A stretch of DNA of 64,000 bases from Blastopirellula sp. J2-11 (GTDB lineage: Bacteria; Planctomycetota; Planctomycetia; Pirellulales; Pirellulaceae), in contig NZ_CP097384.1 in the NCBI RefSeq assembly GCF_024584705.1, positions 4,092,001 to 4,156,000 of the forward strand, given 5' to 3'. A program made the position numbers and the translations under genes. This document shows, piece by piece, positions 25,501-32,870 of this stretch (its first letter is position 1; each line of letters opens with the position of its first letter). The notes under the pieces were generated by a model that searched no databases, was not told where the DNA came from, and was given only the letters and a program-made list of their open reading frames with translations.

Positions 25501-25783
25501 GATTCAGCTTCGCGTTCAATATCGACTTTAGTAAGTCGACGGCGGATGGTTCGATGCTGCCAACCTGCAACGTCGGCTCAATGTCTTGTGACCAAGCGGT
25601 CGATGCGGACATGCAGAAAAGGACCGCTGTAAGAAGAAATACCGTCCGACACTGACCACTCCGACCAAAGAAAGTCGCAAAGCGGCTCCTTCGTCCCACG
25701 GCATCCCAATCGTCAAGAAAATAAAGCGATTTCACGTCATACTTTCCTGCAAGAAATATTCGTCGAACTGTTTTCGCAAGCAT
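22508..25783 (-). CDS. Exported multidomain peptidoglycan hydrolase (PG-binding, M15-like peptidase, pesticin-type muramidase, transglycosylase-like)
   Basis: 1,091 residues. An unusually long N-region (about 47 residues) precedes a hydrophobic segment and cleavage site, as often in planctomycetes. Domains in order: PG_binding_1-like (about 75-145); M15-like peptidase (about 150-295) with likely zinc ligands His240 or His245, Asp249 and His287 in S-K-H, V-I-D-V and Y-H-L-E; pesticin/T4-type muramidase (about 305-470) with Glu314, Thr336 and Asp342; two more PG_binding_1 modules (about 500-635); and a lytic-transglycosylase-like domain (about 700-830) with Y-N-E-V-G-G (Glu721) and a downstream S-F-G-x-x-S-I-Q motif. 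The last 200 residues contain G-I-V-L-I-G and Y-Y-E-F-G-R-Y motifs that faintly recall permuted NlpC/P60 proteins, but no cysteine nucleophile is visible. It should cleave both glycan and peptide bonds of murein outside the cytoplasmic membrane. ATG 25783 has a GAGG site upstream. Followed 52 bases later by the giant gene. Confidence 0.85.
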   Translation of the reverse strand: MLAKTVRRIFLAGKYDVKSLYFLDDWDAVGRRSRFATFFGRSGQCRTVFLLTAVLFCMSASTAWSQDIEPTLQVGSIEPSAVDLLKSILNAKLNLDPPLPMDGKFDETTKGKVIEFQTGQAISSSGVVDAKTWQALFNISVNQNVKVSIQGMDALREILDAAKIGTARITSGVRTPEDQSRIMYGNIVKHGVPHQQKLYGFFGDQVIDVFVKNQTKPEDEIKALMQAKIELLGPEKVSKHCSETHDVIDVAPSSISDRAKFEQAILKAKNDQRISKYILPPGDPAYHLEIPKGYAPAEANPFQVERGQLTFDAEGTEGGQFHSRRPHVPGPTSGVTIGRGYDLKERTAEGVVKDLVAATLSKADANKYAQGVGKFGQDAKAFIANTQLVEITPDQQKLLFEIVYAEMERDVRRICQKSDVIAKYGSVDWTGLDSKIKDVLIDLRYRGDYTGSSREFLQSHVAKNDLAGFATEIRKESNWASVPEDRFNRRVAYVADASSKSLDVTSRGNDVILLQGALNGLLVPSPRLEEDGIFGPVTENAVKTYQTNVGLTANGVVGEETRQKLNRPLVKLGSSGPDVTFLQESLIRVLGPGFGVTANGIFDMATEVAAKAFQEKMRLKVDGVVGDDTWKALLGAPGFAMSQQDAIKEILEISNKYSPAPGTEEWTTLDLVKWRTPVLGDEKLIFDFKKQWCVGYVETIRAAAKKYNLPPLLVAGVAYNEVGGDPLWADDAGYEARKNEAGRWILRQMGKSEKADRTSFGNVSIQLRRAAETLGISPATITEEQERDLINLLKNNQANIFVAAKHLQVLAEIALQGTPPSETMSQEDINLVAALYTSLPGGLTIDDFRQNPVPTIKDMEPLIEVDPYIERRKETLQEILGVQGLDASVLTGEAIMFHFKGIAPDFQGADVGIVLIGERGLTKYYEFGRYEPQEGDGRVRNVIIPNVSVVGPEASQSSLTHLCAFLAKAKQAEAGLANPPKMQGAYFRFMSFSHMRAFASEAIAKSDENSPKFDPNRKKFSALKYNSAHFAEEVAFAGNPKVDRPLFSQTTPAGIIQAYIAEGNAEVSYDPHAQPPLFPIGPGNEASAKLP

Positions 25784-26560
25784 GTTTCGCCAGCCTCAAA
25801 TGAAGTCCTGACGCTCGTGTACTCCGTCAAATAACAATATATCTCGACCCGCTAAACGCCGCAGTCGTTCGCCACCCACCTATCCTAAGACGCGAACAAC
25901 AATACGCGTTGTTATCGTTGCAATGAATTTTTACATCTTGCAATTCGTCGATGAAAATCGTCATGCCGGTATTGGAACCAACAAAGAACCATTTTTTTGA
26001 GATGAAACCGCTCCAACGACCGATGGTTAGTCGCAAGCGCTATTCCATCCAAGGGCAAACATGTCGTCCGCTTAGGCTGCGCTTCATAGCTTGCTCAAAA
26101 CAAAGCTGCATTGCAAACGTTTTTTCATGACACTCATTTTAGATCGCTACTAAGTTGTCGCGAACTTGCGAACGGCGCCTATACTAAACCGCAAAAACGG
26201 TGAGTTCCGAGTCACGCATAACTCAAATTTTCCATCGCTCGAATCAACTTTTTCACTCCAGGCGATGTTTCTGATCGATATTGTCCTGAACGTTTAGCTA
26301 CAAAACCGCCTGGATAAGGTGCGAACCGGTGAAGATTTCTTCTCGTTCGGAACGCCCAGAACGAGCGCAAAAATAGCCGTCAGTCGATTAAGACTTGCGA
26401 CTGTTGTTAAGAAAGATGGCAAGGGACGAACTTACAACTTGCGGTTTCGTCGTCTCATATTCCTTTCAAGCGATGCGGGCTAATTTACCCCGATTGTTGC
26501 CAATGATCGTCGCTCTGGGGAATTGCTGCTCATTTGCAGATGGACGGGAGTCGCTTCGCG
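25784..26560. other. Long intergenic region upstream of the murein-hydrolase gene
   Basis: About 780 bases between two minus-strand genes, visibly more A/T-rich than the flanking genes. I see no convincing gene; small open frames here lack ribosome sites and family signatures. It probably holds the promoter of the 25783-1 operon and perhaps the terminator of the 214-residue gene upstream, but no consensus element is clear enough to place. Confidence 0.5.
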
Positions 26561-27205
26561 CTACGGAATGTGTTGATCGACGGTATCCGATTCATTCTCA
26601 AACCTTTCGATCAACTCAGCTCGCTGTTCTGGGCTTTCAAAGACACGTTTCCAGTGATCCGCCCAATAAACAGCGTGGGCGGCGTTTCCCGTCGGAATCG
26701 CTTCTGGAACTTTTTTTAGTGCGATGCGAGCCAAATAGGCGCCAAATAAATCCGAATCGAGTAGCGCCTCCTCGATTGCATTATTGGCAGGCCAAGAACC
26801 TCCCGTAATCGCGTTCGCCGCAGATTCCAACTGCTGCTCCGATTTCCCCGAAGCGGTCGCCAGGCGATCCAGCCAATTTTTTTGCTTGGCGTAAAGAACC
26901 GCATCTTTTGCGAGAGGAGCTTCAAACTGAAAGAAGCTGCGCCCCGGACCTCCTCCAACCTGCTTCCGTTTCTTTAAGAATGCGCCTTCATGCCAGGCTA
27001 CGTGGAGCAGAAATTTCTTCTTATTCAGCGAAACGGCGTTTGAGTTGCCGCTATCTAGATCCGCTACAACCGTGTCAAGAATCTTCCACATGGCGACGAC
27101 GCGATTTTTGTCATTTTCGGATGTATCCACATTTTCATTGGCCGCTTTCAATGGAACGGCGAAGGAGGCGAAGACAACTGCGAACAGACCAGCAAGACGA
27201 ACCAT
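26561..27205 (-). CDS. Exported lysozyme/lytic-transglycosylase-like protein
   Basis: 214 residues with a clear signal peptide (M-V-R-L then a hydrophobic run ending A-V-P-L-K-A-A). The central motif W-H-E-G, followed about 15 residues later by G-G-G-P-G-R-S-F-F-Q-F-E, resembles the catalytic-Glu plus G-P-A-R-G-x-x-Q-F-E signature of phage-type lytic transglycosylases/lysozymes. The Glu of H-E-G would be the catalytic acid. The remainder is helical and of normal length for such a domain. ATG 27205 is preceded by AGGAG. It lies upstream of, and on the same strand as, the multidomain murein hydrolase but 777 bases away, so it may be transcribed separately. Family assignment is by motif only. 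Confidence 0.65.
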   Translation of the reverse strand: MVRLAGLFAVVFASFAVPLKAANENVDTSENDKNRVVAMWKILDTVVADLDSGNSNAVSLNKKKFLLHVAWHEGAFLKKRKQVGGGPGRSFFQFEAPLAKDAVLYAKQKNWLDRLATASGKSEQQLESAANAITGGSWPANNAIEEALLDSDLFGAYLARIALKKVPEAIPTGNAAHAVYWADHWKRVFESPEQRAELIERFENESDTVDQHIP

Positions 27206-28567
27206 GGCAAACTCCTAGAGTGAGTGGTTGGAAAACCTACCTAACATCTTGTGAGCCAACACAAAGAGAATCTTACGAAGTATGTCGTCCATTTATCCTT
27301 ACTAAAAGTTGCGTTCCCGAATGGGCAAGCGTTTCTTACTTATTCCCATACCTCAAATACATATCCTGGGAAAACGGTTGCGCCGGCATCAAACGCCCGC
27401 TTTCCTAAATTCCCCTGGTAATTAGACCTGATATCTTACCGTGCAGCAAGAACCAATAACATTGGTTTCTTCTACTACAATCACGGAAGACGCTTTTGCG
27501 GCTTCCAATGCGGAGTCTGTTTTCTTAACAGTTCATCTCCATCGCGCCGCCCGGCAGGAGAGTTGCAATCAAAATCAGCACCAGGCAGATAGAGAATGCA
27601 GTTCACGCCACGAACAGAAGAATTGAAGAAGAGAATTCGTCGCTGGATCACTGCCATGAAGAAAAGGGAACGGCGTACGCGAAGACATCAGCTACGGCGA
27701 AACCCCAGCAACTCGACGACAAACTGACTCGTGTGGATCCGGCGGAAGTAGTTCGGGATATCTTGTCCTGAGGGGCGCAACGGACAGGCTGGGACTATAC
27801 GCTGCGGCCGCGTGGTCGCCCGCGAAAACCACGGGAATGAAAAAGCCCCCGTCCCGAACAAATTGCACGAGCTTTGCGTGCCCGCCTCAGCATGCGGTTA
27901 CAAGCGGGAGCGATGTTCGTCCTCAAGCGCAATCGACATCAATCGCGGCTCCGCTCACGGCTTCTTTAAACCGACAAGCGAATTCTTTACGCCATACGAC
28001 TCTTCGGCCTGGTTGAACGCGGTCAAGACCACTGCAATCACTCCGCCGATCGTCTTTGGCCTCTTCCACGTCTCATGACTTTCGATCCAAGCTTGGCCCC
28101 GCCCCTTCTTGCTTTGCATGACGGACAACGCGCCGCTGTATCCCCGCAAAGGTCATTTAGCCATGCAGACGAATTCCCCAAATGCCTCTTACTAATTTCC
28201 CCGCATTCCTCATCTCGCTGGCAGTCCTGAAGGTAATCGAAGCAGCCCCAGGCGACGTTCCAATCGCCGCCGACCAATGCACAAGGATCCAGCATCCAGG
28301 AGAGTTTCTACCGGACCAGCGCAATCCGCTCGCCGTTCTCGTCGAAGAGCGGGACAAGTTTTTCGTGCCGGGCTGCGCACAGCACCAGCTATCGGCCTGC
28401 TTCCAATGCCAGGTCGATCCATGGGATTACCGGCTTTTTTTTCGATTTTCTGTCCGTTTGCCTTCCCTACTCATTTGCCTTTGCGTTGACCCACGCGTCG
28501 GCCCGACCGATACTGAATCAGTCCCGCCAATCCCCCCCTCTCCCGCTTGCCGCAAAGGATCCGCCTA
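27206..28567. other. 1.36-kb region without a supportable gene; possibly decayed coding DNA
   Basis: Short open frames occur in all six frames but none has a ribosome site plus protein-like composition. On the minus strand two protein-like tails are visible: one ending near 27960 (hydrophobic V-I-A-V-V-L then L-V-G-L-K-K-P) and one near 28395-28315 (a P-L-F-D-E-N-G-E-R-I segment ending in a stop). They may be remnants of broken genes. I cannot name their source. Confidence 0.45.
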
Positions 28568-30058
28568 GTGTTGTCGACGCCGAAATCGAACCATTTCATA
28601 CACAAATTCACTACATTCACCCTGGCCATCGGCTCCATTTTATTTTCTGCTACCCACGGAAAACAGGCGAATTCCGCAGAGCCGAAGCGTGCACCTAATA
28701 TAGTCTTCTTCCTGGTCGACGATCTGGGCTGGAAGGATATCGGCGTTTATGGTTCGAGCTTTTATCACACGCCGAATGTCGATGGCCTGGCGGCGTCGGG
28801 AATGCGTTTTACCAATGCTTACGCCGCGTGCCAGGTCTGTTCGCCGACGCGAGCCAGTATTATGACCGGCAAGTATCCGCAGCGCGTCGGTATTACGGAC
28901 TACATCGGCGCCGCGCAGCCTGACAAATGGAAACGGAACACGCTGCTGCTGCCGGCGCCGTATCAAACTCGTTTAGCCCTAGAGGAAACGACTTTGGCCG
29001 AGGCGTTGAAGCAGCGCGGTTACGCGACCTTCTTCGCCGGTAAATGGCACTTGGGCCCAGAGGGGAACTGGCCCGAGGACCAGGGGTTCGACGTGAACAT
29101 CGGCGGCATCAACCGCGGAGGGCCTTACGGCGGCAAGAAGTACTTTTCGCCATATGGCAATCCGCGCCTGAGCGACGGGCCTGACGGCGAACATCTGCCC
29201 GATCGTCTGGCGAGCGAAACGGTGAAGTTTATCGAAGAGCACCAAGACCAACCGTTCTTGGCCTATCTCTCTTTCTACTCGGTTCACACGCCGCTGATGG
29301 CCCGCGAAGACTTGAAGCAGAAATACGATGACATCAAATCGCGGATTCGACTGGCCGGTCCGATCTGGGGCAAAGAAGGAAAAAGCAAACTTCGCTTGGT
29401 GCAAGAGCATTCGGTCTACGCCGGCATGGTCGAAGCGATGGATGCGGCGGTTGGCAAAGTGCTAAACGCGCTCGATCGCTTGAAACTGGCTGACAACACG
29501 TTGGTGATTTTCACCTCCGACAACGGCGGTTTATCCACTTCCGAAGGACATCCGACCAGCAACTTACCGCTGCGCGGCGGCAAAGGCTGGATGTACGAAG
29601 GAGGAATTCGCGAGCCGCTGGTCGTACGCTATCCCGGCGTCACCCAAGCAGGCAGCGAAAGCGACGCGTTGGTCACGAGCCCTGACTATTTGCCAACTAT
29701 CTTGGCGGCGATCAACAAGCCGGGTGACAAGATCGATACCGACGGCGTGAGCATTCTCCCTGCCTTGGAAGGAAAGCCGCTCGATCGCGGCCCGATCTTC
29801 TGGCATTACCCGCACTATGGCAATCAAGGAGGATCGCCGACCGCGGCGGTTCGCGCAGGGGACTGGAAGCTGATCGAGTGGTACGAAGATGGCAAGGTCG
29901 AGCTTTTCAATCTAGCCGACGATATCGGCGAAATGAACAATCTGGCGGATAACCAGCCCGAGAAACGTAAGGAACTTCACCAAAAGCTGCGTCAGTGGCG
30001 CAAAGAAGTGGGCGCGATCTTGCCGACGGCCAATCCCAAATATAAAGCCGTGAAGTAA
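28568..30058 (+). CDS. Secreted sulfatase (formylglycine-dependent arylsulfatase family)
   Basis: About 496 residues. GTG 28568 was chosen because AAAGGA lies 8 bases upstream; TTG 28571 and TTG 28547 are alternatives. A signal peptide with core F-T-L-A-I-G-S-I-L-F precedes the alkaline-phosphatase-fold start N-I-V-F-F-L-V-D-D-L-G, whose aspartates bind Ca2+. The sulfatase signature C-S-P-T-R-A-S, followed by T-G-K-Y-P, supplies the cysteine converted to formylglycine. H-x-P-L and the later S-D-N-G-G motif complete the site. It probably removes sulfate esters from polysaccharides in the periplasm or outside, a large gene family in marine planctomycetes. The substrate is unknown. No sulfatase-maturase is in the window; the FGE-like domain at 47.5-49.9 kb belongs to a kinase and lacks expected cysteines. 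Confidence 0.93.
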   Translation: MLSTPKSNHFIHKFTTFTLAIGSILFSATHGKQANSAEPKRAPNIVFFLVDDLGWKDIGVYGSSFYHTPNVDGLAASGMRFTNAYAACQVCSPTRASIMTGKYPQRVGITDYIGAAQPDKWKRNTLLLPAPYQTRLALEETTLAEALKQRGYATFFAGKWHLGPEGNWPEDQGFDVNIGGINRGGPYGGKKYFSPYGNPRLSDGPDGEHLPDRLASETVKFIEEHQDQPFLAYLSFYSVHTPLMAREDLKQKYDDIKSRIRLAGPIWGKEGKSKLRLVQEHSVYAGMVEAMDAAVGKVLNALDRLKLADNTLVIFTSDNGGLSTSEGHPTSNLPLRGGKGWMYEGGIREPLVVRYPGVTQAGSESDALVTSPDYLPTILAAINKPGDKIDTDGVSILPALEGKPLDRGPIFWHYPHYGNQGGSPTAAVRAGDWKLIEWYEDGKVELFNLADDIGEMNNLADNQPEKRKELHQKLRQWRKEVGAILPTANPKYKAVK

Positions 30059-30171
30059 TTGCCAGCAAGCTGGCCAGGGCGGTAGAAGCCAGACGAGCGA
30101 GAGTGGTAGACTATCTCTCTAAGCCGCGGTAACGGTTCCACTTTGATGACTCTCGAGAAGGAAGGCGCCTA

Positions 30172-31212
30172 ATGCGTAGAACCATGCTTTGCAGTTTGTT
30201 TGTTGCAGCGTCCACTTGGTGCGGTGTTGCCGCTTATGCCGAAGTTGTTGATCTCGGCCTGCCCGAAGGCTACTCGGCGGAAGTCGCCGCCAAAGGTCTG
30301 ACGAATCCGTCCGGAGTCAGCTTTAGCCCCAGCGGCACGTTGACGATCTGCGACTCGGGCGACGGCCGCATCTTGACTCTGGAAGCGGGCGAACTGAAAG
30401 AATTTGTCACCGGCTTTCCGACCGAATACTGGAAGGTTGACGCCGAATCGGGAACCAAACGTTTTAAACTTGGCCCGCTGTCGGCCATCTGGTTAGATGC
30501 CGAAACGTTGGCCGTCACCAACGCCGGACTTGGCGATGGCGAAGAAACGGTCGTCTTCTTTAAGGGCCCTGGTAAAGTTGAATCGGGCGAAGCGACCAAC
30601 TCGGTTCCGCCGACCTCCGACGACATGGCCGACAAGGGCGAAGGGAACCTGACCGGTTTGACCGCCAGTGCGGATGGCAAAACAATCTACGTCGCCGGAC
30701 AAGGCGCCGACGCCAAGACGTGGGTCTTGAAGGTCGACGTCGCAGACAAGAAGCTGAGCCCGCTCTTCTCGGCGGACGATAATGACATCGCGATCAACTC
30801 GCCGATGGCGACCGCGTTGTGGGGCGACGACGCAATTTTGACGCTGTACTCTGGCGCCGGCGGCAAAGATGACGGCTTGATCGTCGAATGGAATCTGGAG
30901 AGCGGGAAACCGACCAAGCAGTGGACCGTGCCAGGCTTGCTCGATCCGATGGGCTTCGCCGTCATCCCCGGCTCCAAAAAGCTGGCCGTGGTTGATAACA
31001 ACTGGGCGCTGACCGAAGTGAAGCCCGGCAAGTTGGCCATCGTCACGCTACCTGAGGAATCGGGCGTCGCCGAAGTGGAAGTGCTGACCGACAAGTTGAT
31101 GGGGCCGGTCGCATGCACGTTTGGACCGGATGGCAAACTCTACATCGGCCAACTGGGCAAAGAGTTCGACAAAAACGAAGGCGAGGTCATCGCCGTTTCG
31201 GGACTGAAGTAA
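30172..31212 (+). CDS. Exported beta-propeller (NHL/SMP-30-like) protein
   Basis: 346 residues. A signal peptide (M-R-R-T-M-L-C-S-L-F then cleavage near A-Y-A-E) is followed by repeated blades with the pattern P-x-G-x-x-(F/I)-x-x-x-G-x-L-x-(I/V), for example N-P-S-G-V-S-F-S-P-S-G-T-L near residue 45 and G-P-V-A-C-T-F-G-P-D-G-K-L near the C-terminus. This is typical of six-bladed NHL/gluconolactonase-like propellers. No catalytic metal-ligand set of SMP-30 is evident, so binding rather than catalysis is likely. It lies 113 bases after the sulfatase and in the same direction; an AAGGA site precedes ATG 30172. Function unknown. Confidence 0.75.
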   Translation: MRRTMLCSLFVAASTWCGVAAYAEVVDLGLPEGYSAEVAAKGLTNPSGVSFSPSGTLTICDSGDGRILTLEAGELKEFVTGFPTEYWKVDAESGTKRFKLGPLSAIWLDAETLAVTNAGLGDGEETVVFFKGPGKVESGEATNSVPPTSDDMADKGEGNLTGLTASADGKTIYVAGQGADAKTWVLKVDVADKKLSPLFSADDNDIAINSPMATALWGDDAILTLYSGAGGKDDGLIVEWNLESGKPTKQWTVPGLLDPMGFAVIPGSKKLAVVDNNWALTEVKPGKLAIVTLPEESGVAEVEVLTDKLMGPVACTFGPDGKLYIGQLGKEFDKNEGEVIAVSGLK

Positions 31213-31246
31213 CGCACTTCAGTCTCCGTTGATTTGAAAATTTTAG

Positions 31247-31281
31247 ACGCCGCGTTCCCCTTAGCTGACGCGGCGTTTTTT
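31247..31281 (+). terminator. Rho-independent terminator after the beta-propeller gene
   Basis: Perfect 8-bp stem ACGCCGCG (31247-31254) / CGCGGCGT (31269-31276) with a 14-base loop and a run of six T, 35 bases after the stop at 31212. Confidence 0.85.
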
Positions 31282-31294
31282 GGAGTTCTCGATC

Positions 31295-31558
31295 ATGGCG
31301 ACGGTGCATATTCCAGCTCAACTGCGCCCCATGACCGCAGGCGTCGAGCATCTTGAAATCGACGCCGCCAACGTTCGCCAACTGATCGAATCGCTAGAAA
31401 CGCGATTTCCTGGCCTCCGAGTACGACTTTGCGACGGAGACCGCATTCGCTCTGGTTTGCAGGTCGCTATCGATGGCGCGCTATCCAACAAGGGATTCGA
31501 CGCCCGGCTAGCAGCAAGCAGCGACGTCTATTTTTTGCCGGCCATCGGCGGGGGATAA
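31295..31558 (+). CDS. MoaD/ThiS-family ubiquitin-like sulfur carrier
   Basis: 87 residues with a beta-grasp pattern and a terminal Gly-Gly (P-A-I-G-G-G), the feature that is adenylated and thiocarboxylated in MoaD and ThiS. ATG 31295 is preceded by GGAG at 31282-31285. It begins 14 bases after a terminator, so it has its own promoter or relies on readthrough. MoaD donates sulfur to the molybdopterin dithiolene. A molybdenum hydroxylase operon lies 1.3 kb away, so a link to molybdenum cofactor supply is attractive, though a ThiS-like or protein-modifier role is not excluded. Confidence 0.8.
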   Translation: MATVHIPAQLRPMTAGVEHLEIDAANVRQLIESLETRFPGLRVRLCDGDRIRSGLQVAIDGALSNKGFDARLAASSDVYFLPAIGGG

Positions 31559-31670
31559 AAGTCTTTAGGGGGCGTCGGTTTGCCGCAACGGTTCAATCAC
31601 TCTTGCGATCAGAGGACCGTTCTCGATAAACTTCCACCAACTGAAACTCCCCGTGACGAGCTGACTCGGT

Positions 31671-32864
31671 ATGCGTCTGAAATCTGAGGCCATCAAGAAA
31701 CTGCGTAGCCGCCTGCTGAATGCGTGGTGGCGACAGTTCGGCGTCCCCGCGCCGACCGGCCGTTGTCTCGACTCGCCGATCGACTTTTGTTTGGAAGAAC
31801 CGACACGCCAATCGTATCCCCGCCGCACAATGTGCGGCGCGACCGATCAAGTTGACCATGCGGTCGAATCGCTGATCTCGACCGGCTTGCTGAATGAAGC
31901 GGATCGCAATTGGAACGGTGAGTCGACGATCGACTATCCGCAAGGAGGAATCGCGCTGCTTGAACAGGGGAGCGTCATCAGCCGGCAAGGGGTTCTGTTG
32001 GCCCCCAAGCATGGCGTGCTGGAAAATCTGGGAGGCGGTTCGCTGGCTTCGATTTCCGGCGTTGGGACTAGCTTCACGCATCTCCCGCGTCCACGACGTA
32101 TCGATGGCAACGTCTTGGTTATGACGCGCGGATTGGCCCAGCGCAATTACTATCACTGGACGTTCGAGATGCTGTCGCAATTGCGACTCGTCGAACAAGC
32201 AGGCGTCTCGTTTGACTATGTCGCCGCGCCCAAGCGACATGCGTTTGCATTGGAGTCGCTGCAGTTGCTCGGGATTGAGCGTTCGCAGATCTTGCCGATG
32301 GGCCGCTACACGCACATCCAGGCGACGCAGTTGATCGTTCCCAGCGTCGCTTGCTATTATCCGCAACCGGCCGGCGTCGACTACCTGCGAGAGAAGATGC
32401 AATTCCAATCATGGTCGCACTACGAGCATGACAAGCGAATAAAACTATACATCGCCAGGCGGCGGCACTCGTCGCGCCATATCGTGAACGACGCGGAACT
32501 CTTCGCCGCGCTGAAGCCGCTCGGATTTCGGCAGGTCTATTTGGAAGACTTGCCGCTAAAAAAACAGATACAACTATTTCAACAAGCCAGCGTCGTCGTT
32601 GGTCCGCACGGCGCTGGGCTCTCGAATCTTGTCTATTCGCGACCGGGAACTGCGATTTTTGAAATTACGCCGACCTGCCGCCCTCCCCTGTTTTTTCATT
32701 ACCTTGCCGAAATCAACGCGCTGCGCTACGCCGTCTATTTTGGTCAACCGGTTGGTCAGCGCGGCGTGGACGCCAACATTCGGGTCGACGTCCCCCAAAT
32801 GCGTCAGCAACTCACCAATTTCTTAGAACAAACGGACGGCGATTACTCGCAGGCCGCCGCATAG
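31671..32864 (+). CDS. Glycosyltransferase family 61 protein (DUF563)
   Basis: 397 residues, cytoplasmic or peripheral, with no signal peptide. Characteristic GT61/DUF563 motifs: Y-H-W-T-F-E-M-L near residue 165, Y-I-A-R-R with following R-x-I-x-N near 265, and V-V-G-P-H-G-A-G-L-S-N near 310, then F-E-I. Members transfer pentoses or GlcNAc in eukaryotes and appear in polysaccharide loci of bacteria. Donor and acceptor are unknown. The stop lies 6 bases from the stop of the convergent molybdenum-hydroxylase gene, leaving no room for a terminator between them. ATG 31671 lacks a strong ribosome site. Confidence 0.85.
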   Translation: MRLKSEAIKKLRSRLLNAWWRQFGVPAPTGRCLDSPIDFCLEEPTRQSYPRRTMCGATDQVDHAVESLISTGLLNEADRNWNGESTIDYPQGGIALLEQGSVISRQGVLLAPKHGVLENLGGGSLASISGVGTSFTHLPRPRRIDGNVLVMTRGLAQRNYYHWTFEMLSQLRLVEQAGVSFDYVAAPKRHAFALESLQLLGIERSQILPMGRYTHIQATQLIVPSVACYYPQPAGVDYLREKMQFQSWSHYEHDKRIKLYIARRRHSSRHIVNDAELFAALKPLGFRQVYLEDLPLKKQIQLFQQASVVVGPHGAGLSNLVYSRPGTAIFEITPTCRPPLFFHYLAEINALRYAVYFGQPVGQRGVDANIRVDVPQMRQQLTNFLEQTDGDYSQAAA

Positions 32865-32870
32865 CGCGGT

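Noticed and set aside
30061-30074. Small palindrome GCCAGC-AA-GCTGGC after the sulfatase stop, considered as a terminator
   Set aside because: Two-base loop is too tight and no T-run follows.
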